The notes under the pieces: model-generated
What the model was told of the DNA's origin: nothing
What the model saw: only the letters and a program-made list of their open reading frames with translations
The model's database searches: none
NCBI GenBank assembly: GCA_032433595.1
Contig: JASWJB010000071.1
Span: forward strand, 90,842 to 154,841
Direction of reading: 5' to 3'
DNA length: 64,000 nt
Origin: Conoideocrella luteorostrata
Lineage: Eukaryota > Ascomycota > Sordariomycetes > Hypocreales > Clavicipitaceae
Made by a program: the position numbers and the translations under genes
Part shown: piece after piece, positions 1-12,183 of the stretch
Layout of the letters: every line of letters begins with the position of its first letter
Position numbering within the stretch: the stretch's first letter is position 1

Positions 1-408
1 TGACGCCCCAGCAAAAATGCGCTTTCAATTGCTGTGGTACGCTCAAAGAAGTACCCTAAGCGTGGGGCACACAGCCTTCTCCATCGCTCCTGATTGGACA
101 TCTGGTCTGGGCTTGCGAAAAATATACAAGCGGCCAACGCCCCTCCGCCGACAATTTTTTTCTTCCCTCAAACCCTTCCTCCAAGGAACATCACAGCAAA
201 ATATCACGAACATTCCTAGATTACGTTTCAGCTCTCGCATTTTACGAGAGCCTACGAATCTAGTCGACTTAATTTTCTTTCTCGACCCGTTGCAGCCTTC
301 CCAGTGAGGAGCCTGCCATTTTTTTCCGACTTCGTCGCCCCGCGCCTTTCCGCATTATCTAGGTCGAGCTGCGCTTGATCTAGATTTTCCAACCACCAAA
401 CCGCAATC
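1..408 (+). promoter_or_regulatory. Leader and promoter region of the eIF4A gene
   Basis: This stretch precedes the eIF4A start codon and holds no credible coding sequence; the short open frames on both strands look random. It is pyrimidine-rich near 145-180 and 270-350, as in fungal leaders. A 7-bp perfect stem (GCTCTCG at 231-237 with CGAGAGC at 245-251, 7-nt loop) would form a small hairpin if it lies inside the transcript. The transcription start cannot be placed by eye. Confidence 0.5.
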
Positions 409-1717
409 ATGGCTACCGACAAGGGACTCGAGGACGTCCCCGAGGGTGAGTTGTCGATAAAATGAGGTGTTTGGCGTTATGGGCACTGCTAGGCTTGATA
501 TGAGAGGCATCGCGTCGTACCCTTGTCTTTGTCTGCATTCCATTTCAGGGTGATAACGGAAACTACCTGCTTCCTTCACCCATGTCGGACAGGACCATGG
601 GATGCCGCTGTGCCCCACACGAAAACATCAAATTCATGATAGTGTCAAGAGGCTGACCAGGTATTTCCCCGTGGATAGGACAGATCGAGTCCAACTACGA
701 TGAGACCGTCGACTCCTTCGATGACATGGCTCTCAAGGCTGAGCTTCTCCGAGGTGGTAAGTAGTGTTTTTCTTCCTGGAGCGAGCATATATCATGAGTG
801 CGCTTGCGTAAGCACCGCGCACAAAGGAACAAGGAACACCAGAGCCCTAACTGTCCAACTCTTCAGTCTATGCCTACGGTTTCGAGCGTCCCTCTGCTAT
901 TCAGCAGCGCGCCATCATGCCCGTTATCAAGGGCCACGATGTCATTGCCCAGGCCCAGTCTGGTACTGGCAAGACGGCTACTTTCTCTATTTCCGTCCTT
1001 CAGAAGATTGACCCCTCGGTCAAGCAGTGCCAGGCTCTTATCTTGGCCCCTACTCGTGAGCTCGCGCAGCAGATCCAAAAGGTCGTTGTCGCCATCGGTG
1101 ACTTCATGAATGTTGAGTGCCACGCCTGTATTGGTGGTACCAGCGTCCGTGATGACATGAAGGCTCTTCAGGACGGCCCCCAAGTCGTTGTCGGTACACC
1201 TGGCCGTGTTCACGACATGATTCAGCGCCGTTTCCTCAAGACTGATGCCATGAAGATGTTCGTCCTTGACGAGGCTGATGAAATGTTGTCTCGTGGTTTC
1301 ACCGACCAGATCTACGACATCTTCCAGCTCCTGCCTCAGTCTACCCAGGTCGTTCTCCTGTCCGCCACCATGCCCCAGGACGTCCTCGAGGTCACCACCC
1401 GATTCATGCGCGACCCCGTCCGTATCCTGGTGAAGAAGGACGAACTTACCCTGGAAGGTATCAAGCAGTTCTACATTGCCGTTGAGAAGGAGGAGTGGAA
1501 GCTCGACACCCTCTCTGACTTGTATGAGACTGTTACCATTACCCAAGCCGTCATTTTCTGCAACACCCGCAGAAAGGTCGACTGGCTCACCGACAAGCTC
1601 ACTGCCCGTGACTTCACCGTCTCTGCCATGCACGGTGACATGGACCAGGCTCAGCGTGACCTGATTATGAAGGAGTTCCGATCCGGTTCTTCTCGTGTCC
1701 TGATTGCCACTGATTTG

Positions 1718-1749
<32 letters not shown>

Positions 1750-1945
1750 CCTGGTCATCAACTACGATCTCCCTGCGAACCGTGAGAACTACATCCACCG
1801 CATCGGTCGTGGTGGTCGATTTGGCCGAAAGGGTGTCGCTATCAACTTCGTCACTGCTGAGGATGTCCGCATGATGCGTGAGATTGAGCAGTTCTACAGC
1901 ACCCAGATCGAGGAAATGCCCATGAACGTTGCCGACCTCATCTAA
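409..1945 (+). CDS. TIF1: ATP-dependent RNA helicase eIF4A (three exons)
   Basis: DEAD-box helicase of the cap-binding complex that unwinds 5' leaders for ribosome scanning. Exons 409-445, 679-756 and 867-1945 join in frame to 397 residues, the usual eIF4A length. The Q motif (GFERP, about residues 43-52), motif I AQSGTGKT (about 68-75), [16 protein letters not shown] (about 173-176), SAT, and the C-terminal LARGID and HRIGRGGR motifs are all present. HRIGRGGR, rather than HRIGRTGR, is typical of eIF4A. The start follows the CAATCATGGC context and gives the conserved N-terminus [13 protein letters not shown]. Both introns (446-678 and 757-866) lie near the 5' end, as is common in fungal eIF4A. 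Exon 3 shows strong C-ending codon bias, consistent with high expression. The long open frame on the opposite strand is a by-product of that bias. Confidence 0.97.
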
Positions 1946-3147
1946 ACGTATTTTTTAAGTATTTCTCTCTTACAACAAATATCCTCTCAGTTACTTCCGT
2001 TCTCGGGCTGCTCCGTCACTCAGCAGCCTCCTTCTGCGACAGCAGTTTGGCATCTTTGGCCAGGGGGGGTGGAGGGGAAAGGGAAGTGGGGGAGTTGTTT
2101 TAACCGGTTGTTTCCTTTGTTGCAGTTCTTCTTGATAGATTCGCGTTTCTCTAGAGTTGACATTTTGAGGTTGAGGCCGCTTTCCGGATCATATTTCCTA
2201 TGGGGGGGTGGAGCCTCGGGGAGGTTTAAAAAGAATGGAACAGCTGCGCAACGAAAGCCTCCGAGATTTGTCTTTTGCACCTTAATGAAATTACAAGGTG
2301 TGGGTGGGGGCTAACCAAAAAGTAATGCAATAGTTTCTTCTTTTTTACCTTTTTTTTTCGCCTACGGTGTCCGTATCTAGGAGTCGCTTAGTTCATGATG
2401 ACTTATCTGTTCAACTTTTATCTTTACATGCATGCTGCATAATCTTAACGACGCTCATGTGAGCCAATATTTTTGATCGTATGTGATGTTAGCCACCGAC
2501 CAGGAGGATTACTAGTTGGATGGATGACTTCTACCGGTTATTTTGCCTTCATCAGTTTAGATCTTTGTGAAAGCACAACTCGGCAATGTTTTATCATATG
2601 GAGGGTCATATCATCTCCCATAGTCTGTCAAATATGGAAAGTTCCCCACGAGTAAGCAGCAAAGGTCGGTCTCAAGGTGGGCCAGGGCCAGGGCTGGCAG
2701 GTTGAATCCACCACAGTCCATCGGGGGTGTTGAAAATACGCCGACATATCAAAAGCTACCTACTGCGAGGTACTTATGGCGAGATGCTCCCTGTTTTTCT
2801 GTGATGGAAATGTCACCGTGGATGATGCATGGTGAGAACATTTTGCTTATACGCACAATTCATGACTATACAAAATGAAAAATTATGGCTATGTACCTTG
2901 TACTGTTTCAAAGTCAAAAGCTTACAACTGCAACTTATAAAAAGTCTTTGAGGCTGCTCCCAAATAACGCCTAAAAATGGTATAACCTCAAGAATAAGAT
3001 TTGAAAAGGCGGCCCACCACCCACGCAGACACTTAGCTGCTTGTCATTCATTACATGCCCAACCACGGCTTTAATACAAAAAAAAGCCACATTATGCACT
3101 TCCCTTTTTTTTTAACATTCTAATTCACTTCGTTGCACTTCACTTTC
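1946..3147. other. Intergenic region between convergent genes
   Basis: About 1.2 kb between the stop codons of eIF4A (+) and the tetraspan protein (-). It should contain both 3' UTRs. It has short T- and G-rich tracts (2065-2085, 2335-2360, 3100-3117) and no coding sequence I can support. Confidence 0.5.
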
Positions 3148-4851
3148 TCAACTGGCTTGGCCAAACATGGTTTGATGAGGCGGCGGGCTCTTGATAGCCT
3201 GGCCGGCATACGCGCCGGGAATAGGAACGGCTTCATATGTTGGCTCATCGGCCGCCTGAGGAGCATGCTGTGGCTCGGCAGGCGGTGACGGTGATCGTGG
3301 AGCAGAGGGCGCGAAGGCTGCTTGAACGGTCTTGGGGGTGGCTGACGGCGCCTTGGAGGGTGGTGCTTGAAGCTTGAAGCTAGGCTGGGGGGAATTAAAC
3401 TGTGATTGGGGTATCGCGACCTTGCCTCCGGGAGTGAATGGGCTTGATTCCTCAATGTCGGAGAGGTTTCTGTAAGCAGCGGGTGGGTGGCGGGGAGACA
3501 TGGCGTAGTTGCTCAAGGCCGGCGACTTGGGGCCGTAATGAGAGAATGCAGGAGACTTGGGACCAAATCCAGGGGTGTTGGGGGCAGATTGGGAGCGGAG
3601 TTGAGCAAGGTAGAGATCGGAGCGAGCGCGGTCTCGCATATCCATAGATTTCATGAGGCGGCGCTTCGAGTAGAATCGGTAAAAGACGATGCTGTAAAGA
3701 GAGATGCTGATAACCTCGACGACGATTTCGATGATAATGCAGATGAGGGTCCAATTTTGCAAGCGGCAGACGAGAGCGTAGTCGACCTTGTCTGCATAGA
3801 TCTCGGCACGCTGGTTGTTCACGCACGCCCATCCCCACATGTCCTTGTTATTACTGTTGTTCTTGCTATGCTGGAAGATGACAGCCGTAGCTACCCAGAG
3901 AAGCATGCTCAAGATGAACTAGATTGCGCCAATGATGGATGATTAGTAAAGTTTACAAAGCCAACAGGAAATTCAGAACAGTGAATGAGCTTACCCAACC
4001 AATAGCAAACATGGTGTAATATGTGTTGACCTTGGTGGCTCTCTTGTGGCCTCCTCGGCAGTATGCAAGGAAAACCAAAACGCAGGCAAAGAGGGACACG
4101 CAAGCCATAGCAAGGGTAAGCTTCTGAGGCCAAGCCGTCTGCTGTGTGTTGGGAGCCCAGGGCGTGAACTTGCTGGCTGCGGCAAGAGACTTGGTGGAAT
4201 TGAAGATGGCAAAGGACGCTGACAGCATCGACAAGATGATCAGGGAGCAGCTGAAATTGACACCTCGCAAGGCAAACTTGGCCATGCGAACTCGCGTTTT
4301 AATTTTCTGCGGACCAAAATGTTAACATTGGTATACCGTGAAGGATAAACAACGGTCAAGTTGATAAACATACCACATCCTTAGCTTGCTGTTTGTCGTT
4401 CTGAGTCTCTCGCTTCTCGAGCAAATTCTCTTCCCGGAAAGTTGGGCTCAGGGGGTTGCTAAATTGTCTAGCAGGTGTTCCTGGCACCTTCATGGCGCTC
4501 TTGAGAGGGGACTTGGGCCCGGCGGTAGACTCATGATTGTTGCTGATGTAGCCGAAGCCAACTACACCAGGTTGCGAGTCACCCGTACTGGGCTTCTCGG
4601 GGTCTGCAAACGGCGACTGCTTCATATCGACAGGAGAGTGTACAGACGTAGCTTCTGCGAAACGAGGCGTCCGAGGAACCTTGAGCGAACTGTTTGTGGA
4701 TGAAGAGTCTGATCGCTTAGGAGTCAAATTAAGCGCGACTGGCCGCTTCTTCTCATCAAAGCCTATAAGGTTCAACCTCGTTAGTTACATGTTCTCCGGA
4801 ACAGGTTGGTTTAAATTCATGCCACGAAAATGACGGACCTTTCCCGGCCAT
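3148..4851 (-). CDS. MARVEL-like four-span membrane protein, unknown function (four exons)
   Basis: Exons 4851-4839, 4762-4374, 4306-3995 and 3918-3148 join to 494 residues starting MAGKGFDEKKRPVALN. The first exon has only 13 coding bases. Residues 1-135 are polar and Ser/Pro-rich. Four hydrophobic segments follow: one just after ALRGVNFS, one beginning around WPQKLT, one spanning the exon 3/4 junction (FAIGW-FILSM), and one after LQNWTL ending at YSKRR. This tetraspan plan with both ends cytosolic resembles fungal MARVEL-domain proteins, but I see no diagnostic motif. The C-terminal ~200 residues are Pro/Ser-rich and repeat GPKSPA, suggesting phosphorylated or SH3-binding tails. Plausible site: plasma membrane or Golgi. 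Function is unknown. Confidence 0.8.
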
Positions 4852-7800
4852 TATGCAGTCTTGTTGAGTATAGATGAATAAACGTAAGGCAGCTTGTAAC
4901 GCAAAAAAAGACGGATAACAAGCCTTCGTTTTGTGGTAATGTACGTCGTAATTACTATTAACGACGTGGACAACGCTTCCAAGCCAGCTGCAAGCAAAGT
5001 CCGAAAGAAGAATGAGAGAGAATCACGAGGGAAGAAAGATAATGAAGAGACCAGCTAACGAAGAACTCAGAAAAAGGGACCAAGTGGGATGGGGTCTAGA
5101 GAGCGAGCACCAGCAGTTTTGAGAGCGGCGGCAAGAGGGCAGCAACGCAACCAGCAAACAGCTCCTCATTCGACAGGCCGCAGGCGCCGACCTAGCACGA
5201 CTGATGTGGAGACCATATGTAAAAGTGAGGTGTCAATGGCAAAGACGATGCATGGCAGCCGGCGGATAGAGCATATGGCTTCTGATAGGCACAGACGATG
5301 GCCAGATCAGGCGGATGGCTTGATTCAGTAGACGCCCACTCAGGGAGCCAAACGGATGTGGCGTCGAAGCGTCACCTTAGTCTTTACTTTGGCTGTATAG
5401 CAAGATTTAAATTCTGGGGCGTGTACTCCGTAGAGAATGGTAGTGATGTGGTGATGGCGAGCAGCGGAGTTGAGACAAGTTGAAAAGAGCGGACTTACAC
5501 GAACTGTATCGGCCACAGCAGCGATGTTTGAGATATTTTCCTCACGCCGTCAAACACTAAGAGGCTTTGAAAAGAATCGACTCAAGGCGAAAGGCAAGCT
5601 CAAGAGGGGCCTGGGCCCATGTTTTTGATATGTGAGTTGACCTGCTCGAGTGCGTTGGCCGCGACTTGTCATACCAGCCGAGAGAAAACTTGCTGCTGCT
5701 TGCTGTCTTGCCGCTGGACCATGGAAGCGGGGGTAATGCAATACAATGCATATTCACCTTTCTCTGTTGCTGCAGCTGCTGCCACCGCCGCAGCCAGCAG
5801 AAATCAAAGCGCTCACGTTCCCACATGGGGCCAGCAAAAGCTTGCATCGCAAGAGCCCTCCGGCAGCTGAGTGGTGCAACGATGGTGAATTGGCGCCGGG
5901 GTGGGAGGTTGGTGGTGGTCGACGTGCCAGCAAGTCGATGTGGTTGGCTCTGGTTGCCAGATCCCTGCGGGCGGCTAACGGCTTTCCTACCCTCCATCTT
6001 TTCCATCGCCTCCGTGTCTGCGACGAGTCTGCGTGTCCCACTGTCGATGCAGATGCTGCCAGTGTGTCCATTGCCAAATGTAAAGGTTAAATGGAAGACT
6101 AGGCATGGTGTGCTGATGTTGCCGCTGGCTGGCTTGGCTCGCGAACCCTCTGATTGGCGGCGACCTGCAGTGGATTGGCTGGCCACGGCGGTCGGGGTGC
6201 GGGCTACGGCGGGGCTGCAGGGGGCCACAGAGGAGCTGGGATGCATTTTCAAACCAACAGGACCAATCACAGAACCATACGACGTGACGACTTGCTCGGT
6301 CCCTGCAACCATGCAACACCCGGGCGGCAAACCGCGCACCTAGATTCGCTGCACCGGTCCAGATAGCAAGCAGTCGAGGCAGCTAGTAACTAACTAACTA
6401 CTCCGTGCTGTACTCGCAGATATGGAGAGACATTTGGCATGGGTGGTGTTCTACATTTGTCCTATGGCACAGAGGACCGCGTGAGGCTAGGTTCAGCTCC
6501 AATGCAGCCATTCGTTGCTCGTTTGAATATAGGTCTTGGCGATAACGTTGAATGATTAGCAACGCTTTGCCCGAAGCGATTTTATTTGCTGGATGCAAGA
6601 ACGCTTTCCAGCCGGGTGGACCGGAAGCAGCGGGAGGGATCAGGAAGGATTTCGCGACACTTGCACATCCGTTCATGAACCACTACAGTAAAACGTTAGT
6701 TATCAACCGGGCTGCTGGCAGCAATCCGTGATGTCTTCTTGAGATGTGTTGTGATACTAAATTTGACAGAAGAAATTCGGCACATCCCGATCAATCCATC
6801 GCGCAGCTCGCTCAATGACACCTTTGCTCAACACAAAACAGAAATTGAGGACTGTGGCGCCCAAGCCGAAGTATGAGCTCTGACCTAGTTAAGACCTTCT
6901 ATCTGCAATAAGTACTCAGTACAAGCCAAAATGTAATAGTGCCACTTTCTATTTTTGGTTGGCTACCGGACAATCTTTCCAATGCCTTGAAGCCGCGTCG
7001 GTGGCAAAGTAAAGCCTCGCGGTCTCCTCTCCCGTTTCGCAGTATAAATTGCAAGCAAACTAGTGCGAGATTATCATTGCACTCATATCAGGTTGACTAT
7101 GCTACTTTTCTGAACACCTTACTACATGTGCACCCCGACAGAGGAACGCGGGATGGATTCTGCGATACCATCGTCACATTAGTACTCTTCTGGGTTGGAC
7201 CTCACACACAAGGTTTCGGTATCCGGATCTGGTGCTGCAATTCTATACTCCTCTTGCGACAGTGGTAACTCGTATTTATTCGCAATACTCCCACGTTGCT
7301 GCAATTAACAAATAGAGTATCAATATATGCCTTCTTAAAGCACCGAGAGGTCACAAACGAGGACCTTATACCACCGTGAATTCGGCCCACATACCACGGC
7401 TAGTTGGGCAGCAATCACAAGTATCGGACTGAAGGTAATCTTGACTGCGAGTTGCGCATGACATTCGCCGTTGTTGCTCTGTCGGGTAGCATCACTCAGA
7501 GCAGGAAAGGCAAGGAGGGGATCGGGTGTGGAAAACTGCATATTAAACACCTAGCACGTTTGTAGGAAGTTTATAGGAGACGCAAAGGTTGGCAAATAGA
7601 GCCGGGATTCACTGGGTGAAAGATAGACGTAAGAAATAATAAAGCCTAAGAAGATGTCCATAAATCCCTTATCACCCTATACCCCTTTGAATGCTATTCT
7701 ATTAAACGCCAGAATGTGTCAGGGAATCGCAGACCTACATCACTTTTTGTACAGGCGAGGATAAAGGTAGCTGTATCGCTAACTATCTCTATAACGAAGA

Positions 7801-8697
7801 GCCTTTTATTTGACTTGATGCAGTGACTTAATGCAGTACGGGCCAGATACCTACCTCCTTCTACATCAGAAAATTGCTTCGAGTCGTAACATAGAGAAGT
7901 TCTTATATAAGTTAGAAGTACCTTTTAATTTGGCTTGTTCTAGTTGGTCCACACCTCAGTCCTCCATATACTTGAGGACTAACGGTCAAAGGAATAGGAA
8001 AACTCGCTGGAGAAAATAATCGACACCTCAGGGCATCCATCACGCCCTTACAGTACCTTATATTACCTGAGTTACCTATTTTAGGTGATCGGTGTTTCAA
8101 CATTCAGTACCATCACATCTCACCCCCCCAAACGCAGAGAAATGTAGGCAAATAATTGCTCTCTGGCTTATTTCGCCGCCACGAGGAATTTAGGACCGGC
8201 CGAGGCCCAAATACGAATAGTCCGCAGCGTGAAGAGCAGGCCCGAGAAAGAAGGACTAAATTTGTGACTTTTCAGTATGATTTTTCGCAGCTTCTTCATG
8301 ATGCAGTTTCATTCCATATTTTGTAGTTGTAGAGAGAATACAATCAGGCGAGGGGCAACCTACTACCGACTTTCAACCGGGGAGGGGCACACGAGCTTGT
8401 TATCAGTTTATCAACCCCCAAAAGGACTAGCGTCGAGTCACATCTCAGTTGATGACTGCACACGAGGAATTTTGACTACTTCAAGACGAAATCCCCCAGA
8501 TTTGTGATCTTCGCGCAGCAACAAAAAGTGGTGGTCGGTCTACGTCAAAATTCCTCGAGGAGTTCAGTAATTCAATTTCCTGAGCTTAGCGACACCACAT
8601 CCGTCACATTTTCCTCCCTTGGCGACCGAGTGCGAACGAGTTGCCAATTCATATCTCAAACCGACAAACCGCCTGCCCCGCCAAAACCCTGCCCACC
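4852..8697. other. Long intergenic region, divergent promoters
   Basis: 3.8 kb between the divergent tetraspan gene (-) and eIF2-gamma (+). About 5550-6340 is GC-rich and open on both strands (260 codons on minus, 225 on plus), but neither translation has recognisable domains, so I read these as chance frames in a GC-rich leader or promoter. From about 6900 to 8120 the sequence is AT-richer, with short repeats and small hairpins (for example AGTCCTC/GAGGACT near 7960-7980), and looks like decayed repeat sequence. A 27-bp stretch at 7696-7722 recurs near 46.48 kb. A TACTCCGTA motif lies at 5424-5432. Confidence 0.45.
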
Positions 8698-10398
8698 ATG
8701 TCGAACGGGGATCGCAAGTACGATGACTTGGACTCCGAGTCTGACTCTGGAGAGTCCATCGAGCATAACGACATCGACGACGGCTTTGACGAAAAGCCTC
8801 TAAAATCAGCGCTGAAAAAATCCGCCGCCCCGGAGCCCGCTGTCCAAAGACCCCCGCTGCCGCCGCAAACCGATCCCAAAGACCTCGACGTCGCCAGCCT
8901 AACCCCCCTTACTCCTGAAATTATTGCTCGTCAAGCAACCATCAATATCGGTACGATTGGTCACGTCGCCCACGGAAAGTCCACAGTTGTCAAGGCTATT
9001 TCTGGTGTGCAGACCGTTCGTTTCAAGAACGAACTCATCCGAAACATTACCATCAAGCTGGGCTATGCCAACGCCAAGATTTACAAGTGCGATAATCCCG
9101 AGTGTCCTCGACCAGGATGCTACAGAAGCTACAAGAGTGAGAAGGAGGTCGATCCTCCTTGCGAACGTGATGGATGCAGCGGTACCTACAGATTGTTGAG
9201 ACACGTCTCGTAAGTCTTTCCTACTTTCTCGGCAAGATATGTCTCTTGTCACGCCTTGGCACATATCAGACTAACGTGAGCAAATCATATAGATTCGTCG
9301 ATTGCCCTGGTCACGATATTCTCATGAGCACTATGTTGTCAGGTGCCGCCGTCATGGACGCTGCTCTGCTTCTAATCGCCGGCAACGAATCTTGCCCCCA
9401 GCCCCAGACCTCTGAGCACTTGGCCGCTATTGAGATCATGAAGTTGGACAAAATCATCATCCTGCAGAATAAGGTTGATTTGATGAGAGAAGAGGCAGCT
9501 CAGCAACAGTACGAGTCTATCCTCAAGTTCATCCGAGGAACCGTCGCTGGGAAGTCACCAGTCATCCCCATCTCCGCTCAGCTAAAGTTCAACATTGATG
9601 CCGTCAATGAGGCCATCGTCAACACCATTCCTGTTCCCCCCAGAGATTTCACCATGGATCCCCACATGATTGTTATTCGATCATTTGACGTCAACAAACC
9701 CGGTGCTGAGATTGACGACCTTAAGGGTGGTGTTGCTGGTGGCAGTATCTTGCACGGTGTCGTCAAGCTCGGCGACGAGATTGAAATCCGGCCTGGTATT
9801 GTCTCTCGTGATGATAGCGGTGCCCTGAAGTGCACTCCTATCTTCTCTCGCGTCGTGACTCTCAACTCCGAAGCCAACGACCTCAAATACGCCGTTCCCG
9901 GCGGCCTCATCGGTGTTGGTACCCGCATCGATCCTACCCTCTGCCGAGCTGATCGTCTCGTTGGTTTCGTCCTCGGTCTCAAGGGCAGACTTCCCGAGAT
10001 CTACAGCGAAATCGAAGTCAATTTCTACCTGCTGCGCCGTCTTCTCGGTGTACGGACCGCCGACGGCAAGCAGGCTAAGGTTGCTAAGCTCGCTCAGAAC
10101 GAGTTTATCATGGTCAACATTGGTTCCACCTCCACCGGTGCCAAGGTTGCTGCTATAAAGAATGATGCCGCCAAGCTTGTCCTCGTCAGCCCTGCCTGCA
10201 CTAACATTGGCGAAAAAGTCGCCCTCAGCCGACGTATCGAAAAGCACTGGCGTCTTATCGGATGGGCTACAATCACTGCGTAAGTCTCATATTACACAGT
10301 CATTTCCTCGGCTCCCCCAAGGGGCCGAAATCGAAATACATTGAGAAAGCTAACATGTCGTCGCTAGTGGTGTCACTCTGGAGCCCAGCACATCCTAA
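8698..10398 (+). CDS. GCD11: Translation initiation factor eIF2 gamma subunit (three exons)
   Basis: GTP-binding subunit of eIF2, which carries Met-tRNAi to the 40S ribosome. Exons 8698-9209, 9293-10279 and 10368-10398 give 509 residues. An acidic N-terminal extension ([18 protein letters not shown]) is followed by G1 GHVAHGKST, a zinc-knuckle-like insert with paired cysteines (CDNPEC, PGC, CERDGC), G3 VDCPGHD at the start of exon 2, and G4 NKVD. The C-terminal beta-barrel domains follow. The last exon codes only about ten residues (GVTLEPSTS), and splicing it in restores the conserved C-terminus GWATITAG. Intron 1 (9210-9292) has a CTAAC branch site. Confidence 0.97.
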
Positions 10399-10773
10399 GT
10401 TAGGGACGTATGATTATGATGATGGGATGAGGAGCGTATATGCTGTGGAAGTCGGTTAAACAAAAGTGTTCCAGATGCTAAAATGCTGTAGAAGAGTATT
10501 CATGGGTGTTCATTCCAGAGGCGGCTGGCGCTAAACGGGGTCGGTTAAAAGAACAAAGGTAGTCTGCTGAGCGGTCGGAGAGCAGGATATGGCAGGAACA
10601 CCGGGCATCACTTGGAGCCCCAAGTTGCTAGGCCAGCCGTGGAGTTTTGGGCTCTCTGCAAGGACATTGTGGGATTCAAACCCCATCTTGCAATATTAGT
10701 TAAGGCAAGGATATACACACCAATTCAGCTAGACCAATCCAAACTTCAAACTTTGGACATCATCGCCCTCTCA
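10399..10773. other. Intergenic region between convergent genes
   Basis: Separates the eIF2-gamma stop from the stop of the minus-strand Laa2-like gene. It has no coding sequence. 10671-10740 on the minus strand has weak tRNA-like traits (a D-arm-like AGCTGAATTGG and a T-arm-like GGTTTGAATCC), but the stems do not pair, so it is not called a tRNA. Confidence 0.4.
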
Positions 10774-12183
10774 TTATTTCCTTACTTTTCGTGCATGTTT
10801 AACTAGATTCTCTATTACTCCTTCAAACGCCTCTCTGTCTCCTATTTTCTCATCCGTTCGTTTGCGCCAGTATTCCAAAACTTCTTTGGCCGTTCCTTGC
10901 ATTGCCTCCAGTTTGGAAACGTGTTCTTTTAATTCTTCATTCGTCATGCCATCCAGAGCTTCATCCGTCGTCATACAGAGATATCGTGCCGCCACCAAGT
11001 CCAACTCAGGTTCGGGGGGTGGTCCCTTCCTCTTCTTAGAGCCAGTGGGCTTCCCTTGGGTGTCTACTGATGTTGACGAAACATTTCCTTCACCCTGTCG
11101 CAGCCGCGATGCGGATCTTGAATCGCTTGATGTCCTAGGTGAATGTGCCCGCAGATTAAGAGAGGGTAGGATAAGTTTCTTTTGTTTAGACGCTGGGAGA
11201 ATCTCGTCCAGGTCAACGGGGACGCCTAGAGACACTAGGAATAGGCGCCGAGTGCGAGAGCGGATCCAGTCAGGGGGGGCCAGTGGAGGAGGTGCAACAA
11301 GCTGAGACCACAGTGAGGCGGATCGTGGTGTTAAGAACATAGATGACTCTTTGTGAAGGATTTGAGGAGGGGGGGAAACAAGCTCTTCGGGAGGGAAAAG
11401 ATTGTCCAAGCATGGCTCAGTTGCGGACAAGATCTCGTCAGCCCCTAGGCCGTCAAAGTCGGGTATCGACTGGTCACAGGGTCAGGATATTTTTATTCGT
11501 GATTCAGGACTTGATAATTCTTACAAATGGTAATTGATATGGCTGAACAGGCGGCGGACGCTGTGAGGCAGCCGCTGTGGGTTGTGGTTGCTGAAAGCCA
11601 TCTTGGAAGTCATCAAAGTCGTCGTCATGGCCACCTTCGAAATCGTCAAAATCGTCACCAAATTCATCGTCTTGGTCGGCATCTACACTGTCCTCTCCAG
11701 TATCGCTCTCAAGCTCTAGTGTAATGTCGGGCTTGGCATCGACGCTGGAGAACCCTTTTGGTGATGGCCTGTCGTCGTCAGACCATACTGGATCCAGGAC
11801 GGTCATTGGGATCTCTTGTGTTGGCGTAGCGGTAGGTGTGATGGAGTTCTCTGAGTCTTTCGCAACTGCAATTTCGTCGGGCTGTGCATCGGATTCTCTC
11901 ATCTTGTACGCTTCTGTACCTGGAACTTCGCCGTGGGAGGGGCTTGAATCAACTTTCTCTACTCGCGTCTTCGGTATCGGTGAGCTGATATGGGGCGTCA
12001 TAGGCGCCGACTGTGCATCTGTGAACTGATCGTCTGAGTCTGATGATTCTGGCTCAGCTGTAATTGGTGTTAGCATTTCAGGATCGTGATTTGAAGGTTC
12101 CGTGCAAGCGTACATAGATGATGAGCCCCCGGGTCAGCCTTGTTCATGTTCGGCGGGGGTTCCAGTCCCTCAGATGTAGCCAT
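10774..12183 (-). CDS. Laa2/aftiphilin-like clathrin-adaptor accessory protein (three exons)
   Basis: Exons 12183-12114, 12057-11525 and 11469-10774 give 432 residues starting MATSEGLEPPPNMNKA. The first intron is only 56 nt but has a clean GTACGC donor, a GCTAAC branch and an ACAG acceptor; reading through it shifts the frame. The middle third is extremely acidic with repeated FGDDFDDF and DDFDDF motifs, the kind of acidic phenylalanine motif that binds AP-1/GGA ear domains in aftiphilin and yeast Laa2. The C-terminal half carries SIPDFDGLGADEIL, a Trp-Ile-Arg-Ser-Arg segment and a predicted helical tail. These features fit the YBL010C/Laa2 family of Golgi-endosome trafficking proteins. Assignment rests on motif and layout, not alignment. 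Confidence 0.75.

Noticed and set aside
863..1798. 311-codon open frame antisense to eIF4A
   Set aside because: Mirror image of the strong codon bias of eIF4A exon 3; the product lacks any domain-like sequence.
10671..10740. tRNA-like segment on the minus strand
   Set aside because: D-arm-like and T-arm-like strings are present, but the T stem does not pair beyond three bases and no 7-base anticodon loop or acceptor stem forms.
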